From assembly GCA_005888335.1 (NCBI GenBank), contig VAWY01000142.1, forward strand, positions 1-23,968: a stretch of DNA of 23,968 bases. The letters are read 5' to 3'. The position numbers were made by a program, and so were the translations under genes. Below, piece by piece: positions 15,034 through 21,236 of this stretch. The first letter of the stretch is position 1. Every line of letters starts with the position of its first letter. Below the pieces are notes generated by a model. It worked only from the letters and a program-made list of their open reading frames with translations, searched no databases and was not told the origin of the DNA. This stretch comes from Actinomycetota bacterium. Its GTDB lineage: Bacteria > Actinomycetota > Thermoleophilia > Solirubrobacterales > Solirubrobacteraceae.

Positions 15034-15336
15034 TCAGGTCGCGCCGACGGGCGCGGAGCTCAGCGTGTTGTGGATCTGCCAGACGGTCACCTCGGGCGCG
15101 GGGAAGCCCTCGGCGGCCGACATCGGCCCGATCTGCTCCTGGGCGAACTTCTCGAAGGCCTCGGCCGAGTCCCAGAGGTCCACGACGCGGAAGCCGCCGT
15201 CGCCCGTCTCGCCCGCCATGTGGTAGATCGCGCCCGGGGGCGTGGGGCCGCCGGGCGTGAGGCCCATCCTCTCGAGCACGCGGTCGTAGGCCTCGTTGGA
15301 CCCACTGGCGAAGTTCATCAACACGCCGACGGCCAT
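15034..15336 (-). CDS. Small ABM-like (dimeric alpha-beta barrel) protein
   Basis: This 100-residue protein is built like the ferredoxin-fold antibiotic-biosynthesis-monooxygenase superfamily: strand 'AVGVLMNF', helix 'EAYDRVLERMGL', strand 'GAIYHMAGE', strand 'FRVVDLWDS', helix 'AFEKFAQEQIGP' and a final strand 'VTVWQIHN'. Members are heme- or quinone-acting monooxygenases or simply stress-related dimers, and no catalytic residues are clear here. The start ATG 15336 has AGGAG 8 bases upstream. It lies 74 bases after fdhD on the same strand, possibly in one transcript. Its stop and the stop of the convergent glycosyltransferase meet with no gap. Confidence 0.82.
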   Translation of the reverse strand: MAVGVLMNFASGSNEAYDRVLERMGLTPGGPTPPGAIYHMAGETGDGGFRVVDLWDSAEAFEKFAQEQIGPMSAAEGFPAPEVTVWQIHNTLSSAPVGAT

Positions 15337-15410
15337 GGCAGCTCTCCTACGGGCTGGCCGGCGCCTCCCTTGCCCTCGCCGTCTACCTTCGCACGCGGCG
15401 TCGCGACGGA

Positions 15411-16169
15411 TCAACCGCCGACGCGCGCCGCGCCCGCGTAGATGTTGATCCGGCCCTCGCGGGCGAAGCCGCCGAGCGTCATGCCGACCTCCTCGGCGAG
15501 CGCGACGGCCAGCGAGGTCGGCGCGCCGACGCCGACGAGGACCGGAGCGCCGGCCACCGCGGCCTTCTGGACGAGCTCGAAGGACAGCCGCCCGCTCACG
15601 CACAGCAGGCGGTCGTGCAGCGGCAGCGCGCGGTCGAGCAGCGCCCGGCCGATGACCTTGTCCATCGCGTTGTGGCGACCGACGTCCTCGCGCACGCACA
15701 CGAGCTCGCCCGAGGCGTCGAACAGGCCGGTGGCGTGCATGCCGCCGGTGCGGTCGAACTCGGGCTGGCGCAGCCGGGCGGGCAGGCTGGCGAGCAGCGC
15801 GCGCGCGACGATCGGCCCCGCCGGGAGCGCGGGCGCGTGGACGCGGACCTCGTCGAGCGCGCCCTTGCCGCACACGCCGCACGACGAGGTCGTGTAGAAG
15901 CGCCGTGCCGCCGGGCGGCGCACGGCGCCGCGGACGTCGACGACGTTGGCGGCCAGGTCGGCGGGCGGGCCGGCCTCCACCAGCCCGTCGACGAGGCCCT
16001 CGCCGTGCAGGAAGCCGATCGCGAGCTCCTCGTCGTGGCCGGGGGTGCGCATCGTCACCGCGACCGGCTCGCCCTCGACGCGGATCTCCAGCGGCTCCTC
16101 GACAGCGACCTCGTCGAGCGCCCCGTCGTGCTCGACGGTCGCGTGCGCGCCTCGTACACGAACGGACAC
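15411..16169 (-). CDS. fdhD: Formate dehydrogenase accessory sulfurtransferase FdhD
   Basis: This 252-residue protein moves sulfur from a cysteine desulfurase to the Mo-bis-MGD cofactor of formate dehydrogenase, a step needed for activity. It shows 'EEPLEIRVEGEPVAVTMRTPGHDEELAIGFLHGEGL', the catalytic 'SSCGVCGKG' (Cys97, Cys100), 'GGMHATGLF', 'VREDVGRHNAMDKVIG' and 'SGRLSFELVQKAA'. GTG 16169 is preferred over GTG 16178 because a TAGCGT box ends 7 bases before it and covers the earlier codon. It diverges from the oxidase operon across about 130 bases. No formate dehydrogenase subunit is in the window; the selA-selB and moaDE genes nearby fit a selenocysteine enzyme elsewhere. Confidence 0.94.
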   Translation of the reverse strand: MSVRVRGAHATVEHDGALDEVAVEEPLEIRVEGEPVAVTMRTPGHDEELAIGFLHGEGLVDGLVEAGPPADLAANVVDVRGAVRRPAARRFYTTSSCGVCGKGALDEVRVHAPALPAGPIVARALLASLPARLRQPEFDRTGGMHATGLFDASGELVCVREDVGRHNAMDKVIGRALLDRALPLHDRLLCVSGRLSFELVQKAAVAGAPVLVGVGAPTSLAVALAEEVGMTLGGFAREGRINIYAGAARVGG

Positions 16170-16176
16170 GCGTCGC

Positions 16177-16182
16177 ACGCTA
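16177..16182 (-). promoter_or_regulatory. -10 box of leaderless fdhD
   Basis: TAGCGT on the minus strand ends 7 bases before the GTG at 16169. It overlaps the alternative GTG at 16178 and thereby argues against that start. Confidence 0.5.
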
Positions 16183-16300
16183 CCGGCCCCGGCAGCTGCG
16201 CCTCGGGGGCCCGCGCCGCGCGGTGCCGGGACCCGCGCACTCGCCCGGCGCCCTCGCCCGTGTTTGCCGGTCCAGCGGGTGGGGCAGGGGACCGCCCGCC

Positions 16301-16906
16301 GTGGTCGACACCAAGGGCGAGTACGGGGATCTCGCCGGGCTCTACCTGCCGATCGCCATCGCGGTGTTCGCGCTGGTCGCCCTGGCGCTCGTCGCCTTCC
16401 TCGTGCTCTTCCGCGCGCGCCGCCCCGGGCCGCCGAGCGCGCGGCACGAGCACAACGCGCTCGAGCTGGCCTACGTCGCCGTCCTGGCGGCGATCGCGGT
16501 GGTGCTGCTCGTCAGGACGTTCGGGGTCGAGTCGCGCGTGGACGCCAGCGCCGGGGCGGGGGCGCTGCGCGTGGCGGTGGTCGGCGCCAAGTGGGACTGG
16601 CGCTTCGCCTATCCGGGTCTCGGGGTGCGTTCGACGCGCGGCGAGCTCGTCGTGCCCGCCGGGCGCACGATCGCGTTCAGCGGCCGCTCGCTCGACGTCA
16701 TCCACGACTTCTGGGTGCCGGGTGTGCGCTTCCAGCACCAGGTCTTCCCCGACCATGTCGAGCGCTGGAAGCTCGTCTTCCCGCGTCCGGGGCGCTACCA
16801 GGGCGTCTGCGCGTGGTTCTGCGGCCTGTTCCACCAGGACATGCGCTTCACGGTGCGCGCGCTGGCGGGCGCGGCGTTCGATTCCTGGGTGGCAAGCCGG
16901 CGATGA
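16301..16906 (+). CDS. ctaC: Cytochrome c oxidase subunit II (CuA subunit)
   Basis: This 201-residue protein receives electrons from cytochrome c at its CuA centre and passes them to subunit I. Two membrane helices (about 13-37 and 51-72) are followed by an extracytoplasmic cupredoxin domain. It has the aromatic 'KWDWRFAYP' motif (97-105) and CuA ligands His135 ('DVIHDFW'), Cys170, Cys174, His178 and Met181 in 'CAWFCGLFHQDM'. The residue between the two Cys that is normally Glu is Trp172, as in the CuA loop of nitrous oxide reductase. No signal peptide or fused cytochrome c domain is seen. The start is GTG 16301 with AGGGG 10 bases upstream. The stop overlaps the subunit I start (ATGA). It is the first gene of a seven-gene respiratory run. 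Confidence 0.93.
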   Translation: MVDTKGEYGDLAGLYLPIAIAVFALVALALVAFLVLFRARRPGPPSARHEHNALELAYVAVLAAIAVVLLVRTFGVESRVDASAGAGALRVAVVGAKWDWRFAYPGLGVRSTRGELVVPAGRTIAFSGRSLDVIHDFWVPGVRFQHQVFPDHVERWKLVFPRPGRYQGVCAWFCGLFHQDMRFTVRALAGAAFDSWVASRR

Positions 16907-18507
16907 GCGCCGTCGCGGCTCCGCGCCCGCGCCTCGGCCTCGTCGAGCTCGCGCTGTCGACCGACCACAAGCGCGTCGCGACGCGGCTGCTCGGCGTCGC
17001 CCTGCTGCTCTTCCTCGGCGGCGGTGTCATGGCGCTGGTCATGCGCCTCGAGCTCGCGCAGCCGGGCCTGCAGGTCGTCTCGACGGCGTCCTACAACGCG
17101 CTGTTCACCATGCACGGCTCGACGATGATCTACCTGGTCATCACGCCGGCGGCGCTGGCCCTCGGCGTGTACCTCGTGCCGCTGCAGGTGGGGGCGGCCG
17201 AGATCGCCGCGCCGCGGCTCGCGCTCGGCGGGCTGTGGCTCATCGTGCTCGGCGGCGTGGTCATGGAGTCGGGCTTCCTGACCGCCGGCGGACCCGGCCG
17301 CGCGACGTGGATCGGCGTGAACCCGCTGTCGGAGATGGTCAACTCGCCGGGCGTCGGGATGGACCTGTGGATCTTCGGGGTGATCCTCGCGACGGCCGGC
17401 GAGCTCGCCCTCGGGGTCTGCATCCTGCTCACGGCGCTGCGCTTGCACGCGCCCGGAATGACGCTGCTGCGCATGCCGGTGTTCAGCTGGACGATGGTCG
17501 CGACGGCGCTGATGATCGCGTTCGCGTTCCCGGTGCTGATCGTCGCGATGCTCCTGCTCTGGCTCGAGCGCCAGTACGGCGGGATCTTCGTCGGCGAGCA
17601 GGGCGCGATCGCCTACCAGCACCTGTTCTGGTTCTACGGCCACCCCGTGGTCTACGTGATGTTCTTCCCGTTCGTCGGGGCGGTGGCCGAGGTCTTCGCG
17701 ACGTTCTCGGGGCGGCGGTTCTTCGGCTACCGGATGTTCGTCGGGTCGATCCTGCTGTTCGCGGCGCTGTCGATGAGCGTGTGGGGCCACCACATGTTCA
17801 CGACGGGCGCGGTCGAGAACCGCTACTTCTCGCTCACGACGACGGCGATCCTCGTGCCCGCGGGGGTCGAGTACTTCGACCTGCTGGCGACGCTGTGGCG
17901 CGGGCGCATCCGCTTCACCGCCGCGTTGTTGTTCGGCGTCGCGTTCCTGCTGCAGTTCCTCGTCGGCGGGCTGAGCGGGATCTGGGTCGCCTCGCCGCCG
18001 CTCGACTACCACGCCAACAACTCCTACGTGGTCGTCGCCCACTTCCACTACACGCTGTTCGCGGGCAGCGTGTTCGCGCTGTTCGCGGGCGTCTACTACT
18101 GGTTCCCGAAGTGGACGGGGGCCCTGCTGCGCGAGGGGCTCGGGCGGCTGCACCTGCTCCTCCTCTTCGTGGGGACGAACCTCACGTTCGCGCCGCAGTT
18201 CGCGCTCGGGCAGGAGGGGATGACGCGGCGCATCGCCGACTACCCGCGCGCGGAGGGCTGGGGGACGCTCAACACGCTGTCGACGGTCGGCGCGTTCGTC
18301 ATCGCACTCGGCGTGCTCGTCTTCCTGGTGAACGTGTGGGTGTCGCTGCGCGCGCCGCGGGTCGCCGGGCCCGATCCATGGGAGGGCCAGACGCTCGAGT
18401 GGGCGACGAGCTCGCCGCCGCCACGGTGGAACTTCGTCGAGGCGCTGCCGCCGGTGCGCTCGTACGCGCCGCTGTGGGACCTGCGCCATGCCGAGGGCGA
18501 GGGCTGA
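16903..18507 (+). CDS. ctaD: Cytochrome c oxidase subunit I (heme-copper oxidase, divergent A-type)
   Basis: This 534-residue, twelve-helix subunit reduces O2 at a heme-CuB site. Metal ligands are complete: low-spin heme His71 ('MHGSTM') and His382, CuB His247, His296 and His297 ('WGHHMFT'), and high-spin heme His380 ('VAHFHYTLF'). The cross-linkable Tyr251 is present in 'FYGHPVVYV'. The usual proton-path residues differ: the Glu of 'HPEVY' is Val249, the K-path Lys of 'VPTGIK' is Glu323 ('VPAGVE'), and the D-path Asp of 'GAPDMAFPRxN' is Glu100 ('GAAEIAAPRLA') with its Asn partners replaced. A Tyr-Gly precedes the His of helix VI, which recalls the Tyr-Ser of A2-type enzymes. The C-terminus 'TLEWATSSPPPRWNF' is typical of bacterial subunit I. 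ATG 16903 overlaps the subunit II stop. Confidence 0.95.
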   Translation: MSAVAAPRPRLGLVELALSTDHKRVATRLLGVALLLFLGGGVMALVMRLELAQPGLQVVSTASYNALFTMHGSTMIYLVITPAALALGVYLVPLQVGAAEIAAPRLALGGLWLIVLGGVVMESGFLTAGGPGRATWIGVNPLSEMVNSPGVGMDLWIFGVILATAGELALGVCILLTALRLHAPGMTLLRMPVFSWTMVATALMIAFAFPVLIVAMLLLWLERQYGGIFVGEQGAIAYQHLFWFYGHPVVYVMFFPFVGAVAEVFATFSGRRFFGYRMFVGSILLFAALSMSVWGHHMFTTGAVENRYFSLTTTAILVPAGVEYFDLLATLWRGRIRFTAALLFGVAFLLQFLVGGLSGIWVASPPLDYHANNSYVVVAHFHYTLFAGSVFALFAGVYYWFPKWTGALLREGLGRLHLLLLFVGTNLTFAPQFALGQEGMTRRIADYPRAEGWGTLNTLSTVGAFVIALGVLVFLVNVWVSLRAPRVAGPDPWEGQTLEWATSSPPPRWNFVEALPPVRSYAPLWDLRHAEGEG

Positions 18508-18866
18508 TGCCGCTCGTCGTCTTCGGCGCGCTGCTGCTGGTGCTGACCGCCGTCGAGCTGCCCTTCGGGCCGTCGGCGGCGGAGCTCGCGCTGCTCGGCG
18601 GCGCGGGGGCGGCGTGCGTGCTGGCGGGCGTGGTCGTGCTGGTCGTCGAGCGCCGGCGCCCGCCGCCCGAGGTGCAGACGCTGCCCGACCTCTCGCCGCC
18701 GGTCGTGCTCATCGCGTTCGGCGTCTCCGCGCTGCTCGTCGGCGCCGAGGCGGGGCCGTGGCTGATGTTCCTCGGCGGGGGGCTGGCGCTGATCGGGATC
18801 GGCGCGCTGGCTCGCGAGCGGGTGGCCGAGCGGCGCGCGGAGCGAGCGGACGGAGAGCGGCCGTGA
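18507..18866 (+). CDS. Small four-helix membrane protein in the oxidase operon
   Basis: This 119-residue protein has predicted membrane helices at about 2-18, 28-47, 64-80 and 83-102 and a basic C-terminal tail ('RERVAERRAERADGERP'). The start ATG shares one base with the subunit I stop, and its own stop overlaps the ctaG start (GTGA). Its position and size suggest a small oxidase subunit comparable to actinobacterial subunit IV (CtaF), but I see no sequence signature that proves it. It has no Cys-, His- or Met-rich metal motif, so a copper chaperone role is unlikely. Confidence 0.72.
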   Translation: MPLVVFGALLLVLTAVELPFGPSAAELALLGGAGAACVLAGVVVLVVERRRPPPEVQTLPDLSPPVVLIAFGVSALLVGAEAGPWLMFLGGGLALIGIGALARERVAERRAERADGERP

Positions 18867-19540
18867 GGGGGCGGCTCGTGGCGCTCGCCGGCGGCCTCGC
18901 GGCGCTCGCCGTCGCGCTCGGCCCGCTCGATGGCCCGGCCGAGGCACGCCTGTCGGCGCACATGGCCCAGCACCTGCTGCTGTTGACGGTCGCGCCGGCG
19001 CTGCTGGCGCTCGGCGCGCCGGTGCGCCTGGCGCTGCGCGTCCTGCCACCGGCCGGCCGGCGCGCGCTCGCCGGCGGACTGCGCTCGGCGCCGGCCCGCG
19101 CGCTGGGCCGCCCGCCCGTGGCCGTCGGGTTGTCGGGCGCGGTGGTCGTCGCGTTCCACCTGCCGCCGCTGTTCGGCGCGGCGCTGGCCTCGCCGTTCGT
19201 CCACGGCGTCGAGCACGCCGCGCTCTTCTGGTCGGCGCTCGCGTCGTGGATCGTCGTGCTCGGCGTCGATCCGCTGCCCCACCGGCTCGGGCCGATCGGC
19301 GCGCTGGCCGCGCTGACTGCGGCGATGATCCCGATGGCCGCCGTGGGCGCCGTCTACCTCGGCGCCGGGCACGTGCTGTTCGCCCACTACGCCGCCGGCG
19401 GCCTGGCCGACCAGCGCTCCGCCGGAACGCTCATGTGGCTCGGCGGCGTCGCCGTGCTCGTCCCCGCCGCGGTCGCCGTCGCCGGGTGGGCGCTCTGGCG
19501 CGAGGAGCAGCGCCAGCGGCGGCGGGAGGCGGTGACGTGA
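18863..19540 (+). CDS. ctaG: Cytochrome c oxidase assembly protein, CtaG (caa3-type) family
   Basis: This 225-residue, multi-helix membrane protein is needed in Bacillus for building the caa3 oxidase, probably for CuB insertion. Family traits are 'SAHMAQHLLLLTVAP' with His33 and His37, 'FHLPPLFGAAL' with His99, and 'HGVEHAALFWSAL' with His114 and His118. These membrane-facing His residues could bind copper. The start is GTG 18863, overlapping the previous stop as GTGA, and the stop overlaps the start of the cytochrome c gene. It is not the unrelated mitochondrial Cox11 that is also called CtaG. Confidence 0.9.
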   Translation: MRGRLVALAGGLAALAVALGPLDGPAEARLSAHMAQHLLLLTVAPALLALGAPVRLALRVLPPAGRRALAGGLRSAPARALGRPPVAVGLSGAVVVAFHLPPLFGAALASPFVHGVEHAALFWSALASWIVVLGVDPLPHRLGPIGALAALTAAMIPMAAVGAVYLGAGHVLFAHYAAGGLADQRSAGTLMWLGGVAVLVPAAVAVAGWALWREEQRQRRREAVT

Positions 19541-20259
19541 AGGCGCTCGCGCTGCTCGCCGCCACCGCCGCGCTGCTCGCGCTCGCCGCCTCAGCCTCGC
19601 CCGGCCGAGCGCCGCGCGGCGGAGACCCCGCCCGCGGGCGCGCGCTGTACGTCGCCGGCTGCGCCCGGTGCCACGGCGACGACGCGCGCGGCATCCCCAC
19701 GCGCGGGCCGGACCTTCACGGCGCCGGCGCGCTCGCCGCCGACTTCTACCTGCGCACCGGCCGCATGCCGCTGGCCGAGCCGCGCGACGAGCCCGTGCGC
19801 GCGAAGCCGGCGTACTCCAGCGCGGAGATCGAGGATCTGGTCGCCTACCTGGCCTCGCTCGGCGGCCCGCCGGTGCCGGCCGTGCGGCCCGACACGACCG
19901 CGATCGCCCGCGGCCGCAACCTCTTCGCGACCAACTGCGCCGGCTGCCACCAGATCGCCGCGCGCGGGGGCGTGCTGACCGGCGGCATCGCCCCGGCCCT
20001 CGAGCAGGCGACGCCGACGCAGATCGCCGAGGCGATCCGCCTGGGGCCGTACCTGATGCCGCGCTTCTCGGCGCGTGAGCTGCCGCCCGAGGACGTCGAC
20101 GCGATCGCCGCGTACGTGCTCAGCATGCGCGACCCGCCCAACCGCGGCGGCTGGGGCATCGGCGACATCGGCCCGATCCCCGAGGGCATGGTCGCGTGGC
20201 TGATCGGTCTGGCCGCGCTGATCGGCGTCGCTCGCCTGATCGGGGAGCCCGGGCCGTGA
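19537..20259 (+). CDS. qcrC: Diheme cytochrome c subunit of the menaquinol-cytochrome c reductase
   Basis: This 240-residue protein begins with an N-terminal export helix (about 2-22), followed by two c-type heme domains and a C-terminal membrane anchor (about 207-228). Heme sites are Cys42-x2-Cys45-His46 ('CARCH') and Cys134-x2-Cys137-His138 ('CAGCH'). The likely axial Met residues are Met77 ('GRMPLAEP') and Met174 ('YLMPRFS'). This two-heme layout is typical of actinobacterial QcrC, which replaces soluble cytochrome c and passes electrons straight to the CuA subunit in a bcc-oxidase supercomplex. The tail 'GGWGIGDIGPIPEGMVAWLIG' matches that family. GTG 19537 overlaps the ctaG stop (GTGA), and the stop overlaps qcrA in the same way. 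Confidence 0.93.
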   Translation: MKALALLAATAALLALAASASPGRAPRGGDPARGRALYVAGCARCHGDDARGIPTRGPDLHGAGALAADFYLRTGRMPLAEPRDEPVRAKPAYSSAEIEDLVAYLASLGGPPVPAVRPDTTAIARGRNLFATNCAGCHQIAARGGVLTGGIAPALEQATPTQIAEAIRLGPYLMPRFSARELPPEDVDAIAAYVLSMRDPPNRGGWGIGDIGPIPEGMVAWLIGLAALIGVARLIGEPGP

Positions 20260-21236
20260 TCGCGCTGCTCGGCCGGCTGCTGGCGCTGATCGCCATCGTG
20301 CGCCGCGTGCTGCTCGGGCGCGGCCGCGGGCTGCCGGCGCCCGAGCCCGAGGCCGACCCCAGCGAGCGCCGCGTGCCGGCCGACGCACGCGCCGAGGCCA
20401 TCGTCGCCGGTCTCGCGCTCGGAGCGGCGGCCGCCGCCGTCGCCTTCGTGGTCTTCTACGTCGTCGACGCGGACACGCGGCTGCTCGGGCTGACCGCCGG
20501 GCTGGCGCTGGCGCTCGTCGCCGCGGCGCTGCTGGTCGCGAGCCTGCGCGTCGTGCCGCAGGTCACCGAGGTCGAGGAGCGCGCGCAGCTCCTGCACCCC
20601 GACGAGACCGGGCGCGCCGCCGAGGACGCGCGCTCGGCCGGCGAGGGGATCTCGCGCCGGCGGCTGCTCACGGCCGCGGGCGGAGCGGCCGCCGCGGGGC
20701 TGGGCGCCGTGGCCGTCGTGCCGATCGCCTCGCTCGGCCCCAGCGTCGCCGACCGCCTGGCCGCGTCGCCGTGGCGGCGCGGGCGGCTGCTGGTCGACGA
20801 GGAGGACCGCCCGCTTCGCGTCGACGACCTCGAGACCGGCGCGTTCGTGACCGCCTTCCCGCAGGGCGCCGACAAGCGCGATCTCGGCTCGCCGGTGGTC
20901 GTCGTCCGGCTCGACCCGCGCACGATCCAGCTGCGGCCGAGCCGGCGCAGCTGGGCGCCGCTCGGCTTCGTCGCCTACTCGAAGATCTGCACCCACGCCG
21001 GCTGCGCGGTCAGCGAGTTTCGCTACCCGCTCTACCAGCCGACGTCCAAGGCCCCGGGCCTTGTGTGCCCGTGTCACTACTCGACGTTCGACCCGGCCAG
21101 CGAGGGCGACGTGACGTTCGGGCCCGCCGGGCGCCCGCTGCCGCAGCTGCCGCTCGCCGTCGACGGCGCCCGGCAGCTGCGCGCCGCCGGGCCGCTGTCG
21201 GCGCCGCCGGGGCCGGCCTGGTGGGGCGTGAAGTGA
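20256..21236 (+). CDS. qcrA: Rieske iron-sulfur subunit of the menaquinol-cytochrome c reductase
   Basis: This 326-residue protein has three predicted membrane helices (about 46-70, 76-98, 138-158) before the Rieske domain, as in actinobacterial QcrA and unlike the single helix elsewhere. The [2Fe-2S] ligands are Cys245 and His247 ('CTHAGC') and Cys271 and His274 ('CPCHYS'), with Cys250 and Cys273 as the disulfide pair. 'GISRRRLLTAAGG' just before the third helix is a Tat-like twin-arginine motif, which fits Tat export of the folded cluster domain. The usual 'CPCHGS' is 'CPCHYS' here. GTG 20256 and the stop both overlap the neighbouring genes by 4 bases. Confidence 0.95.
   Translation: MIALLGRLLALIAIVRRVLLGRGRGLPAPEPEADPSERRVPADARAEAIVAGLALGAAAAAVAFVVFYVVDADTRLLGLTAGLALALVAAALLVASLRVVPQVTEVEERAQLLHPDETGRAAEDARSAGEGISRRRLLTAAGGAAAAGLGAVAVVPIASLGPSVADRLAASPWRRGRLLVDEEDRPLRVDDLETGAFVTAFPQGADKRDLGSPVVVVRLDPRTIQLRPSRRSWAPLGFVAYSKICTHAGCAVSEFRYPLYQPTSKAPGLVCPCHYSTFDPASEGDVTFGPAGRPLPQLPLAVDGARQLRAAGPLSAPPGPAWWGVK

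Noticed and set aside
5765..16169. A selenoprotein gene with in-frame TGA, suggested by selA-selB
   Set aside because: All recognised proteins here reach normal family ends, and I found no Sec-type motif interrupted by TGA with coding continuing beyond. The selenoenzyme is probably outside the window.
16795..18489. A 564-residue minus-strand frame antisense to ctaD
   Set aside because: Its translation is a shadow of the GC-skewed codons of ctaD, rich in Arg, Glu, Gln and His, with no domain pattern.
15615..18866. A 1083-residue open frame on the plus strand crossing fdhD and the oxidase genes
   Set aside because: Its only real coding part is the last 119 residues (18507-18866). The rest is Arg/Ala/Pro-rich text antisense to fdhD or out of frame with ctaC and ctaD.
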